Shown here one piece after another: positions 26,456-35,696 of a DNA stretch of 64,000 bases; positions within the stretch are counted from its first letter, which is position 1, and each line of letters opens with the position of its first letter. The position numbers and the translations under genes were made by a program. The DNA is from an uncultured Bacteroidia bacterium. Lineage in GTDB: Bacteria > Bacteroidota > Bacteroidia > NS11-12g > UBA955. The stretch covers positions 310,001-374,000 of the forward strand of contig CALSPH010000002.1 in the NCBI GenBank assembly GCA_943788195.1. The letters are read 5' to 3'. The notes under the pieces were generated by a model that saw only the letters and a program-made list of their open reading frames with translations, did not search any database and was not told where the DNA came from.

Positions 26456-29257
26456 ATGACCCGTCTTTTATCTTTGGTTCTTGTGTCCGGCTTGCTGGTA
26501 ATAACAACCTTATCCGCTAAAGCTCAAAATAAAATACAAGGAACCATCCTCGATTCTTTTGCCACCACCCCGCTAGCTTTCGCCGCAGTTAAGGTGCTGG
26601 ATCAAAATAAATCAACAGTTACAGACTTCAATGGCTTTTTCGAATTGAAGAATATTCAATTGCCAGCAAAACTCAAAATTTCTTTCTTTGGCTATTTTAC
26701 AAAAATTGTCCCAGTAGACTCAACTAATAAAGATTTGAAGATCGAATTGGCCCCTGCTGCAAAATCGGTAAAAAAGGTTGTGGTTAAAGGTGATCCTATA
26801 TCAGAAAAGAAAAGAGAGCAACCCTTAACTGTAGAAAGCATGGGCCTTAGTGCAATTAAAGCAACGCCTGCCGCTAATTTTTATGAAGGTCTTGGACACC
26901 TTAAAGGGGTAGACGTTACTGCAGCGAGTTTGGGCTTCCGTGTAATCAATACGCGCGGTTTTAATAGTACAAATCCTGTTAGATCGCTGCAACTCATTGA
27001 TGGTGTAGATAATCAATCACCTGGACTAAATTTCTCTTTAGGGAATTTTCTAGGTGCCTCTGAGATAGACATTTTCAAGACTGAAATATTTGCCGGTGCG
27101 AGTACCGCATTCTTTGGCCCCAATGCATTTAATGGGGTAATTAACATGACCACTAAAGACCCTTGGCGTTTCCCAGGGTTGACCGTTTCGGCCAAAGTGG
27201 GTGAACGAAACTTATATGAGTTTGCACTGCGACAAGCCCAAGTTTTTAAAAACAAGGCAGGCGATGACAAATTCGCATATAAAGTGAATATTTTTACGAT
27301 GCGCGCAGTAGATTGGGCGGCTGATAATCAAAGTGCAAGTACTGCAAGCTTTAATGGAACTGACAATAATGGTAGTTACGATGCAGTAAATCGATATGGT
27401 GATGAAAACCTCAGCGAGTCGGATAATAATTTTACAGGGACCAATTCCTTTGTACAATATCCAGGTTTAGGAAGGTTTTATAGAACCGGTTACTGGGAGA
27501 AAGATCTCGTAAATTACAATACCCGAAACACAAAGTTTAATACACTACTTGCGTATAAGGTTGATAAAAAGAATGAGCTTCAGTACCAATTTAATTTTGG
27601 TGAAGGCTCTACGGTGTACCAAGGTGAAAATCGATTTAGCCTAAAAGACATCAAATTTTACCAGCATAGAGTTGAATACAAAGCACCTAAAGGATTTTTA
27701 CGCATATACTCAACAAATGAAGATGCAGGGAACACCTATGATGCTGTGCTCACCGGTTTACTTTTACAAGAAAGTGCCAAGGGCAATACAGAGTGGAGTC
27801 AAGATTATACGGGGTATTGGATTAAAAATGCAAGACCACAAGTTAAAGGGATTCCTGGTTGGCCAACCAGCTTTTTTAATAACCCGGATGCTTTTCGCAT
27901 TGCAGATTCATTGCTCATTGTATACGATACATTAATTGATCGTTTACATCAAGAAGCGCGTCTTGCAGCGGATGGCAAATTATCCGCTAATGGTTTACCG
28001 CATATCAATCCAACAACAGACCGATATACTCCCGGAACCTCTTCATTTGACAGCATGGTTAACTCACTCACCAGCAGAAAATCATTGATTGGCGGAGGAA
28101 GCGGTTTCTATGACAAATCCAGATTGATTCACATTCAGGGACAACGTTTATTGGAATATAAGAATTACACCTTTACGCTTGGTTTCAGCGGACGGATGTA
28201 CACTCCTGATACACGTGGAACTATTTTTAGCGACACTGGAAATGTAACCATAACCAACCGAGAAGCTGGTATATACGGGGGTGTAGAGAAAAAGTACTTT
28301 GATGACAAAATCAAGGTAGCAGCAAATTTCCGAGTGGACAAAAATCAAAATTTTAAGATGTTATTTTCACCCGCTGCATCTCTTATCTATTTGCGTAACC
28401 CAAAAAACACTTGGCGATTCTCTTTTTCTAGCGCCATTCGGAATCCAACCTTGGCTGATCAGTATTTGTACTACAATGTCGGTAGAGCAATACTTATTGG
28501 TAATATCAATGGGGTAGATAGTTTAATTACTGTAGAATCGTTACGTGATTTCGTAAATACACAACAGCAAGATACCTTAAACTATTTTAACATTTCACCC
28601 ATTCAACCTGAGCAGGTAAAAACACTTGAGGCAGGTTACAAAGGTGTGGTTCTCAAAGATAAATTAATGATCGATGCGAGTTATTATGTAAGTTTTTACA
28701 CCAATTTTATCGGTTACAAAATTGGCGTCATTGCAGAAATTGATGATACCCTAAATCGAGTTACCGGAGCCCAGGCCTACCGTGTTGCTAGCAATTCAGA
28801 AGATTTGGTGTTAACTACTGGAGGATCCATAGGGCTGACTTACAGCTTAACCGACCATTTAAATGTAACTGGCAATTATTCATGGAATGAGCTCAATCGT
28901 TTGGGCTCCACTGACCCTTTAATTCCGGCTTTTAATACCCCTCGGCATAAATTTAATCTAGGCTTCTCGGGTAACCAACTTAGATTTAAGCTTGCATCCA
29001 TACGAGTAAATGACTTGTCCTTTAATACAAATTTCAAATGGATCGAAGGGTTCTTATTCGAAGGTTCTCCTCAATTTACAGGTGAAATCCAATCCTATTA
29101 CTTATTGGATGCTCAAGTGAGCAAATTCTATGTAAAGCATGGACTAACGCTGAAAATTGGAGCAAGCAATTTAACCGATAACCGTGCTTATCAAGTATAT
29201 GGTGGGCCTCAAGTAGGGCGGTTGGCTTATGCCTCTATACTTCTTGACATCAAATAA
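26456..29257 (+). CDS. TonB-dependent receptor with carboxypeptidase-like N-terminal domain
   Basis: A 933-residue outer-membrane active transporter. A signal peptide (MTRLLSLVLVSGLLVITTLSAKAQ) is followed by a carboxypeptidase-regulatory-like domain (about 25-105, GTILDSFATTPLAFAAVKVL), then the plug (about 120-240, with RGFNSTNPVRSLQLIDGVD and GASTAFFGPNAFNGVINM), then a large barrel ending in ASILLDIK. No SusD-like partner follows, so it is not a standard polysaccharide pair. The substrate is unknown. It is followed after 51 bases by the T9SS hydrolase gene, which could be a functional partner. Confidence 0.92.
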   Translation: MTRLLSLVLVSGLLVITTLSAKAQNKIQGTILDSFATTPLAFAAVKVLDQNKSTVTDFNGFFELKNIQLPAKLKISFFGYFTKIVPVDSTNKDLKIELAPAAKSVKKVVVKGDPISEKKREQPLTVESMGLSAIKATPAANFYEGLGHLKGVDVTAASLGFRVINTRGFNSTNPVRSLQLIDGVDNQSPGLNFSLGNFLGASEIDIFKTEIFAGASTAFFGPNAFNGVINMTTKDPWRFPGLTVSAKVGERNLYEFALRQAQVFKNKAGDDKFAYKVNIFTMRAVDWAADNQSASTASFNGTDNNGSYDAVNRYGDENLSESDNNFTGTNSFVQYPGLGRFYRTGYWEKDLVNYNTRNTKFNTLLAYKVDKKNELQYQFNFGEGSTVYQGENRFSLKDIKFYQHRVEYKAPKGFLRIYSTNEDAGNTYDAVLTGLLLQESAKGNTEWSQDYTGYWIKNARPQVKGIPGWPTSFFNNPDAFRIADSLLIVYDTLIDRLHQEARLAADGKLSANGLPHINPTTDRYTPGTSSFDSMVNSLTSRKSLIGGGSGFYDKSRLIHIQGQRLLEYKNYTFTLGFSGRMYTPDTRGTIFSDTGNVTITNREAGIYGGVEKKYFDDKIKVAANFRVDKNQNFKMLFSPAASLIYLRNPKNTWRFSFSSAIRNPTLADQYLYYNVGRAILIGNINGVDSLITVESLRDFVNTQQQDTLNYFNISPIQPEQVKTLEAGYKGVVLKDKLMIDASYYVSFYTNFIGYKIGVIAEIDDTLNRVTGAQAYRVASNSEDLVLTTGGSIGLTYSLTDHLNVTGNYSWNELNRLGSTDPLIPAFNTPRHKFNLGFSGNQLRFKLASIRVNDLSFNTNFKWIEGFLFEGSPQFTGEIQSYYLLDAQVSKFYVKHGLTLKIGASNLTDNRAYQVYGGPQVGRLAYASILLDIK

Positions 29258-29308
29258 TGCTATTTAATCCCAGATTTTGACTAACTTGCGAATTAAATCA
29301 AATAAACA

Positions 29309-30784
29309 ATGAAAAAAATATACTTAACCCTTACTGCCATTATCATGGCAAGTTGTCTAACTGCCCAAGTGCGCTACGTGGAGAAAGTCTTTACAGATGT
29401 GGATGTAACATCTGATGTGACTTATGGCACAAACATTACGGTAATCACAGGTTCGCCTGCTGCACAGGCTCTAAAAATGGATATTTATGAGCCAAAAGGA
29501 GATACTGCTACTATGCGTCCCTTAATCATTTTTTGTCCAACTGGAAGTTATCTACCCCGCTTTGTTAACCAACAACCCGTTGGTGATAAAACAGACAGTG
29601 CAACGGTAGAATTTGCTAAAGAGTTCGCAAAACGAGGCTATGTGGTAGCAAACATTGCCTACAGGCAAGGTTGGTTAATCCTTTCTCCAGATCAAGATGT
29701 ACGAACAGGAACCATTCTAAATGCAGTTTATCGTTCTATTCACGATGCAAAAACTGCAGCACGTTTTATGTCTAAAACAGCAGCCTTAGAGGGTAATCCA
29801 TATAAAATTGATTCTACGAAAGTGGCTATTGGAGGAAATGGTACTGGTGGTTATGTTGCCATAAATACCGTATCTCTTGATAAGGTTTCTGAGTTGTACA
29901 TTGATAAGTTCATTAATTCATAAAACAGCCAGATGAGCCTTACGTGGATACCGCATTATCAGGAAATATTGATGGCACTAACGTGAGACCATGTAAACTT
30001 GGCAAATTGGGCAAACCATTCTGCTAATTTCAATTTTGCATTTACCATTGGTGGTGCATTAGGAGACAGCAGTTGGATTGAGCCAGGAGAAGTTCCTGTT
30101 GTATGCGTGCATGGCGCACAAGATCCATTTGCTCCTTACAATACAGGTATTGTTTTTGTTCCAGGAACAACAACATCAGTAGTTGAAGTAAGTGGTGGAT
30201 TTGGCATAATGACAAAGGTAGATGCATTAGGAAATAATGCGGCTTATAAAGGAAAAGTTGGAGGAAACCTTTCAGCTATCTTAAATGGACGAGACGGAAT
30301 AGATGGTTTGTATACCATTCAAGGGGCAATCAATGGCTCTGGACCATGGGAATGGTATGATACTACCTGGATTAAAGCAAATGTAACCGACGGAGCGGCC
30401 ATCGTAACAAATGCGCTTAAATCAAATCCGAATATGAGTAAGCAAAAAGCAATTCCGTTTATTGATACCATTTGCAAATACGTTGCTCCACGAATGGCTG
30501 TAACAATGGGATTTGTTACGGACTATGCATTAGGTGTAAATGAAATTGAAATTTCAGATGCAAGTGCATATCCAAATCCACTTTCGGCTAACTTAACTAT
30601 TGCAGCTAAGTCTGAAATTGAGAAAATTACCATTTTAGATCTTTCTGGAAAAGTGATTAAGGAACTGAAAGGCAACGAATCACTAAATCAAAAAGTGGAT
30701 TTTGCTGGATTTTCTGGAGGCAATTATATCCTTCGTATCGAAACTACGAAAGGCATAAGCACGCTTAAAATCACCAAACAGTAA
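29309..30784 (+). pseudogene. Secreted alpha/beta-hydrolase-like protein with T9SS domain, two compensating frameshifts
   Basis: One gene of about 491 codons split into two frames in the same register. The first (29309-29923) has a signal peptide (MKKIYLTLTAIIMASCLTAQ) and hydrolase-like segments (DIYEPKGDTATMRPLIIFCP, VANIAYRQGW, KVAIGGNGTGGYVAI). The last (29999-30784) has FNFAFTIGGALGDSSW, VPVVCVHGAQDPFAPY and a type A sorting domain from about 30550 (YPNPLSANLTIAA). Between them the protein sequence continues in another frame, KQPDEPYVDTALSG to VRP, from 29923 to 29991. One base is missing near 29914-29922 and one extra T is at 29992; together they restore the frame. Likely a secreted esterase- or carbohydrate-binding-like surface protein if intact. 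Confidence 0.8.
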
Positions 30785-30800
30785 CTGCCATAAACACAGT

Positions 30801-30838
30801 AAAAAACCCATTCACCAATTTGGTGGATGGGTTTTTTA
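30801..30838 (+). terminator. Intrinsic terminator after the T9SS hydrolase gene
   Basis: Arms AACCCATTCACC and GGTGGATGGGTT enclose AATTT, followed by a T run. It lies about 20 bases after the stop codon. Confidence 0.88.
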
Positions 30839-30912
30839 TTTTATTTTGAATCTTTAGGTCAGGTTGAAAAACTTGTCCTAAAGTCTCATTTCACTCAAAA
30901 ACTAAACACTAT

Positions 30913-30957
30913 TTAAAGGTGATCTTCAAAATACTGGTTGATCTTGCCTACATTTAC
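30913..30957 (-). pseudogene. Fragment of an S9 peptidase 3' end
   Basis: On the minus strand these 15 codons read a C-terminus VGKINQYFEDHL-stop, very close to MGKITQYFEDHL near the end of the S9 peptidase at 32926-35106. The DNA of this part matches for 27 of 30 bases, and the similarity continues into the 3' flank (30859-30912 resembles 32886-32940). Upstream coding sequence is absent. It is the tail of a lost second copy, or of a duplicated gene end. Confidence 0.75.
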
Positions 30958-30976
30958 ATGTAAGATATTGACTATC

Positions 30977-31399
30977 ATGCAAATTCATCCCACAATTATA
31001 TTATTTGTATATTTCTGCCTCGTTTTTGCGTGCAATTCAACAAGTCAAGTAAAGAAACCCATCCCATGCATTGACAACTTTATTACAATAAACGATAGTA
31101 ATTATTTGGACTTTCTGAATTCATCCAATCCAATAATAAGCAAGAGACAACTTAAACCTTATTTAACAGAGCAAAACAGAAGTTTATATCTAAAAGAGTA
31201 CCATAATAAAAAATCGAAATTTTATAAAAAGGAGGGTGTATTGATATCTGAAAATTTCACTGCTGATATTTTAGCAAACAAAGGCTCACAAAACACATGG
31301 TTTAATCTTGTGGTTTTTTACAAATCAGGAAAAACAACCGAATATCACTTTGCAAAATGCGGAAGAGAAAGTTCAGTATTATATACTGCTTACCAATAG
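30977..31399 (+). pseudogene. Hypothetical lipoprotein, interrupted by the IS4-type element (5' part)
   Basis: A lipoprotein signal is clear, MQIHPTIILFVYFCLVFAC, with lipobox VFAC. The rest is charged and lacks any family I recognise. I start at 30977 instead of 30938 because the lipoprotein signal begins there. The element inserted after codon 139; its first bases supply CAA TAG, so the gene ends with one extra Gln. Removing the element and one copy of the target duplication joins the frame to 25 further codons at 32737-32814, so the ancestral protein had about 164 residues. Confidence 0.8.
31385..31393 (+). repeat. Left target-site duplication ACTGCTTAC
   Basis: Nine bases, ACTGCTTAC, directly before the left inverted repeat, identical to 32728-32736 directly after the right one. 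This marks the insertion point in the lipoprotein gene. Confidence 0.9.
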
Positions 31400-32727
31400 T
31401 GTCCTAAACGATTTTAAATAACTCAAATAGTCTTATTTCTATTGGGTTTCGCTTACTGTTTCGTCATTTTTAAAATAGTACCCCCTGTATTTCCTTTTGA
31501 GGTGGTGGATGTTTGTTCTCAAAAGGTTGATCAAGCCATTTGATTAAATCTACTTTTACAAATAGATTAAGCCTTATAAATGCGACCAGATTTGATAAAT
31601 ACCATTTGTGTTTTGCTATTGCTTTTAATGCCTTTAGGACAAGTATGGTTATAAGTGCAGTCCATATTTGGATCATTACGGCATTTTCACTAGTGCCAAT
31701 AAAGGACTTAATGTGTAAGAGTTGCTTTATCTCTCTAAAAAATATTTCTACTTGCCATCTAGCCTTATAAAGCTCACTTATCGTGTTTGCTGTCCAAGAC
31801 ATTTGATTTGTAATTACCTCTATTACCTGCTGGTTTTCATCATCCCATATGGCTACTCTTCTTAGCTTCTTTGAGTATTTCTTTTTAGATTGTAAACCAG
31901 TGAGCTTAATGATTTCATCTTTTAGGATATGCTCCTGTTTTCCTACTGGCAGATCGTTTTCTTTAATTGTAATAAATTGGATGTTTTCTTTATGCCTAAT
32001 TACAAAAAATACTCCTTTGCTGTCCCAGACATCCAACAAAGAAAGATCATTGTTGAAACGGTCAGCTACAATCACACTCCCTTTCAATAATGGGATATCA
32101 TATGCCCCTTTATTATCTGCAGTTTTGCCATCAGTAATATTCACATATGCCGGTAAATTACCATCATAATCTAATAGTGTATGCATTTTTATTGCTCCTT
32201 TCGAGGTTTTGTATTTTGCCCAATCAAACAAGCTAAGACAAAGACTAATTGTAGTAGCATCTAATAATAAGATCTTTGATTTTATTCTAAACTTTACACG
32301 CTTTAAAGATGCTTGCTGTCCTAAACTATCTAACAAACAATAGTAGTAATCTCTAAAGAGTTCCCAGCTACGATGTTTGTTTTGATAACTTAGAGTAGAT
32401 TTAGATGGAGCTTTAATCATACCCAAATGGGATAAGTTGCCTGTGGCTGAACGAAGACCATTGCTTATATCCCGAACAGACTGGCTTTTTGCAAACTGGC
32501 AAAATAACATAGAGACTAAATGAGACCAACTAGTAAAACCCTTTTGATGCTTATCACTTTCGTGAGTATTTACTAGTGTTTTAAACTTTGAGCGATCTAA
32601 TCTGGATATTATTTGAGAGAATAAGGTTAAATTTGTCATCGAGAAAGGTTTTTTTTGTTATGCAACTCAAAGATAATTTGAGATACAGAATTCCTTTCTC
32701 TTTTTTTTAACGTTTAGGACGCTATTG
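31394..32727. mobile_element. IS4 family insertion sequence, 1334 bp
   Basis: A complete element with terminal inverted repeats of 17 bases. The left end reads CAATAGTGTCCTAAACG and the right end, read inwards, CAATAGCGTCCTAAACG, one mismatch. It carries a single transposase gene on the minus strand and is flanked by a 9-bp direct repeat, ACTGCTTAC. Intact ends, intact transposase and an unmutated target duplication point to a recent insertion. Confidence 0.93.
31470..32639 (-). CDS. IS4 family transposase
   Basis: A 389-residue DDE transposase. The N-terminal DUF4372-like domain (residues 1-75, RLDRSKFKTLVNTHESDK) precedes the catalytic domain. The DDE residues appear to be Asp in LLLDATTISL, Asp in VIVADRFNNDL and Glu in the IS4 YREK-like block YKARWQVEIFFREIK. 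It cuts and pastes the surrounding element. It is full length with no frameshift, so the element may still be mobile. On the opposite strand of the lipoprotein gene it interrupts. Confidence 0.93.
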   Translation of the reverse strand: MTNLTLFSQIISRLDRSKFKTLVNTHESDKHQKGFTSWSHLVSMLFCQFAKSQSVRDISNGLRSATGNLSHLGMIKAPSKSTLSYQNKHRSWELFRDYYYCLLDSLGQQASLKRVKFRIKSKILLLDATTISLCLSLFDWAKYKTSKGAIKMHTLLDYDGNLPAYVNITDGKTADNKGAYDIPLLKGSVIVADRFNNDLSLLDVWDSKGVFFVIRHKENIQFITIKENDLPVGKQEHILKDEIIKLTGLQSKKKYSKKLRRVAIWDDENQQVIEVITNQMSWTANTISELYKARWQVEIFFREIKQLLHIKSFIGTSENAVMIQIWTALITILVLKALKAIAKHKWYLSNLVAFIRLNLFVKVDLIKWLDQPFENKHPPPQKEIQGVLF

Positions 32728-32736
32728 ACTGCTTAC
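32728..32736 (+). repeat. Right target-site duplication ACTGCTTAC
   Basis: Second copy of the 9-bp repeat, directly after the right end of the element. Confidence 0.9.
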
Positions 32737-32814
32737 ATTGATTGTGATACGCTAATGCATCAAATAATAATTGATGAGAAAGGACCAAAATACTGTTCAG
32801 TAAAAATTAAGTAG
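32737..32814 (+). pseudogene. 3' part of the interrupted lipoprotein gene
   Basis: Twenty-five codons plus TAG, in frame with the 5' part at 30977 once the element and one target duplication are removed. They contain IDCDTLMHQ and end KYCSVKIK, with two Cys. After insertion they have no start codon and are not expressed in frame. Confidence 0.8.
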
Positions 32815-32884
32815 GCGGAAATTCAACTGAAGTCAGGTACTTGCCGTCATGTTTTCCAACCTGACAAACCTAATGCCTTTTTGC

Positions 32885-32908
32885 AAGTCAGGTTGCAAAA
32901 CCTGACTT
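32885..32908. repeat. Perfect hairpin AAGTCAGGTT / AACCTGACTT
   Basis: A 10-bp stem with a 4-base loop just downstream of the S9 peptidase gene. The motif AGTCAGGT recurs at 32831 and, changed, at 30859. There is no U run after the stem, so it is more like an intergenic palindromic repeat than a terminator. Confidence 0.55.
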
Positions 32909-32925
32909 CAACTAAAAACTAATTA

Positions 32926-35106
32926 CTAATCACTCTGCAAATGATCTTCAAAATACTGGGTAATCTTGCCCATGAGATGCAACCGATCTTTACCTCTTAC
33001 ATTATGCGGATGGCCGGGATATACAAAATAGTCCAAGTTAATGTTGTTGGCATCTACAGCAGATTTAACATACAATAAACTGTGCTGCCAAAGAACCACC
33101 GGATCATCCGTTCCATGTATCATCAATAGACGCCCTTTAAGGTTGCCTACGTATTGCAGTAAACTATTCTTAGCAAAACCTACATCATTCTCCTCAGGGG
33201 TGTCCATATAGCGTTCTGTGTACATGATTTCGTAATAGTTCCAATCAATCACTGGTCCTCCTGCTACACCTACTTGATAAGCCTCTGGATGCCGAGTCAT
33301 TAAACTTGTCGTCATAAATCCACCAAAACTCCAGCCATGCACTCCCATTCTTGTGGTATCCACATAATGAAGTGACTTTAAGTATTGAACACCTGCCAGT
33401 TGATCTTCTAATTCTAAGTCCCCTACTTTGGCATGAATGGCACTCTCAAATTCAAAACCACGGTTCTTACTCCCTCGGTTATCCATCGTAAATACGATGT
33501 ACCCTTTTTGAGCCATCATTTGCATCCAGTAATTGGAACCTCCCAAAAATCGATTGGTGATCATTTGTGCATGCGGCCCACCGTAGACATAGGTTATAAC
33601 TGGATACTTCTTGGTTGAGTCAAAGTTTGGAGGTGTAATCATACGGCTGTAAAATTCCGTTCCGTTCGCCTTGATTTTGAATATGCGGGTATTTCCCAAT
33701 TTATAATCAGCCAAAGGGTTCTTTGCATTATGTAAAATTTTCTTAATTTCCCCATCCACATCAATAATTTGTGTACGATTGGGAACATCCATGCTACTGA
33801 ACATATCAATCCAAAGCGTAAAATCTTCATTGGGTATGCAGTAATGATTTCCGCTCTCTTTCGTTATAGAACTGGTGGTTTCATTCACTGCATCAACATG
33901 ATAATAGTGAGTTTCTAAGGCACTCTTTTTTGTAGCCGTAAAGTAAAGTTCCTTTACTTCTTTGGTTAAATATGGCAGGTCCTTATCTTGGCCCACGATA
34001 CCCGTTACCATCCAATTCCCTTGGGTAATCTGCTTTTTCAGTTTCCCGTTTTTGTACAAATAAATGTGATTGAATCCATCACGCTCGCTTTGCCAATAGT
34101 AACATCCTTCTTCCCCATTCTGATATAATGCAGGGTTTTCAGGTTCAACATATCTGCTATCGGTTTCTTTAAAATGTGTTTTTACCTTTGCTCCGGTAGC
34201 TCCATTATACTCCTCCAGCTCCATTTTATTTTGTGCTCGATTTAAACGCGCAATCAATACATTCTTTTCATCCGGTGTCCAAGCGATATTCGTGAGATAG
34301 GTTTCTGGGTCTCCACCCGTTTTTAAATAAACTGTGGTTCCATTCTTCACGTTATAAACACCTACCGTCACATGATGACTTTTAGCACCTGCCACAGGAT
34401 ATTTTATGGTTCTCATAGAGGCTGGGGTATCTTTCAAGTTGTAAATGGGATAATCGGTTACCATCGTTTCATCCATCCGATAAAAAGCTAAACTGGAACC
34501 ATTTTTACTCCAAAAAAGACCACCCATAATGCCAAACTCATTTCGATGTACTGCCTGGCCATATACGATTCCTTTACCACCATCTGCGGTTACTTGTGAA
34601 GCCGCTTCATCCAAGTGCTTTACGAATATATTGTCATCTTTAACATAAGCTAGGTTTTTGCTCTTACGGTGAAAATCCATCGCTTGAGCGGAAGGGAAAG
34701 TCATAAATTTTGTCGCTTTTTTGGTTTCCAAATTGTAGTGGTATTCCACTTTTTTATGGATAAACGACATGGTATTCTTATCCTCAAATGTGATTCTTGG
34801 CAAACTTTTTAGAGTGTCTCCAATTCCTAGTGCAGCTGCATTTGCAAAGGCTTTAAAATCAAAGGTGGTATCTGTAGTCTTTGCATCCACATTATAAAAG
34901 ATCAATTTATTCCGTTGATCTGGTTGAACGTAAAAAGCGGTGTTCGTTCCTTTTACCCAACCCATTTGAGATAAGCGTTGCGGCCTTAGGCTTCTGTTTA
35001 AAACTGCATCGTTAAGAGTTAATTGTTTGTTCTGTGCTTGAGTGGAGCCAGCTATGCTGAGCAACATAATTGCACAAATTGCAGTAATGTGGTTTCTTAT
35101 TTCCAT
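32926..35106 (-). CDS. S9 family (dipeptidyl-peptidase IV-type) peptidase
   Basis: A 726-residue exported serine exopeptidase. A signal peptide (MEIRNHITAICAIMLLSIAGSTQAQ) precedes the beta-propeller (about 30-470), which has the YWQSERDGFNHIYLY signature. The alpha/beta-hydrolase domain shows the triad Ser in HGWSFGGFM, Asp in HGTDDPVV and His in YPGHPHNV. It removes N-terminal dipeptides in the periplasm. It is the last gene of the mutY-ssb-gldE-gldD operon, overlapping gldD by 10 bases. A fragment resembling its 3' end lies at 30913-30957. Confidence 0.93.
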   Translation of the reverse strand: MEIRNHITAICAIMLLSIAGSTQAQNKQLTLNDAVLNRSLRPQRLSQMGWVKGTNTAFYVQPDQRNKLIFYNVDAKTTDTTFDFKAFANAAALGIGDTLKSLPRITFEDKNTMSFIHKKVEYHYNLETKKATKFMTFPSAQAMDFHRKSKNLAYVKDDNIFVKHLDEAASQVTADGGKGIVYGQAVHRNEFGIMGGLFWSKNGSSLAFYRMDETMVTDYPIYNLKDTPASMRTIKYPVAGAKSHHVTVGVYNVKNGTTVYLKTGGDPETYLTNIAWTPDEKNVLIARLNRAQNKMELEEYNGATGAKVKTHFKETDSRYVEPENPALYQNGEEGCYYWQSERDGFNHIYLYKNGKLKKQITQGNWMVTGIVGQDKDLPYLTKEVKELYFTATKKSALETHYYHVDAVNETTSSITKESGNHYCIPNEDFTLWIDMFSSMDVPNRTQIIDVDGEIKKILHNAKNPLADYKLGNTRIFKIKANGTEFYSRMITPPNFDSTKKYPVITYVYGGPHAQMITNRFLGGSNYWMQMMAQKGYIVFTMDNRGSKNRGFEFESAIHAKVGDLELEDQLAGVQYLKSLHYVDTTRMGVHGWSFGGFMTTSLMTRHPEAYQVGVAGGPVIDWNYYEIMYTERYMDTPEENDVGFAKNSLLQYVGNLKGRLLMIHGTDDPVVLWQHSLLYVKSAVDANNINLDYFVYPGHPHNVRGKDRLHLMGKITQYFEDHLQSD

Positions 35107-35696
35107 TGAAAAGTATTGATTAAATGCTCTATATCCTCTTTTACGAACTGATATACAGGCAAAATGCTATCGGGAACTGTTTTCTTGTTAAAGTACAATG
35201 CAGCCCTAAAAAAATGCTTGGAACTATCAGTAAGATAAAAATTTAAATTGGTTGCTGTGTTGCCTTCAATGAGATACATATTTCCGTAAATATGATCTGC
35301 TTCCCTACTCATTTCTATCGTTTGAATATCATCTGCCTTAAAAGAATGCTCAAAGGCCAATCTCCGAGTTTCTTCCCGCAAATCATCTAAGTCTTTCATA
35401 TTATTAAGTGATGAATAGCTAAGGTGCAGTGTAGCATTAAATGGAGTGAAATTTAGATTTTTCCAATATCGCTCATCGCTATTCACGGTAAACTTACTCT
35501 CTTGAGTAGAAACCAACTTGCTGTAGACAGGCTGCTCAAACTGATAAGGTAAACCCTCCTCAGTTAACTTATATTCATGCTCTGGGTAAAAAATGCGCGG
35601 ATAAACTGGTGGCTTGGGCACTTGAACATCGCTGTTGCAAGCGCAAACCAATATTAAAAGGATAATTAGCTTATTTGCCGTCTTCAGATGACCCAT
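35097..35696 (-). CDS. gldD: Gliding motility lipoprotein GldD
   Basis: A 199-residue lipoprotein with lipobox VCAC after MGHLKTANKLIILLIL. The first mature part, VPKPPVYPRIFYPEHEY followed by LPYQFEQPVYSKL, is the usual GldD opening. The family is needed for gliding and T9SS secretion in Flavobacterium. The start overlaps the gldE stop by 26 bases and the end overlaps the S9 peptidase start, so translation is tightly coupled. Confidence 0.9.
   Translation of the reverse strand: MGHLKTANKLIILLILVCACNSDVQVPKPPVYPRIFYPEHEYKLTEEGLPYQFEQPVYSKLVSTQESKFTVNSDERYWKNLNFTPFNATLHLSYSSLNNMKDLDDLREETRRLAFEHSFKADDIQTIEMSREADHIYGNMYLIEGNTATNLNFYLTDSSKHFFRAALYFNKKTVPDSILPVYQFVKEDIEHLINTFQWK

Noticed and set aside
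32885..32908. Intrinsic terminator for the S9 peptidase gene
   Set aside because: The stem is perfect, but no U run follows on the minus strand.
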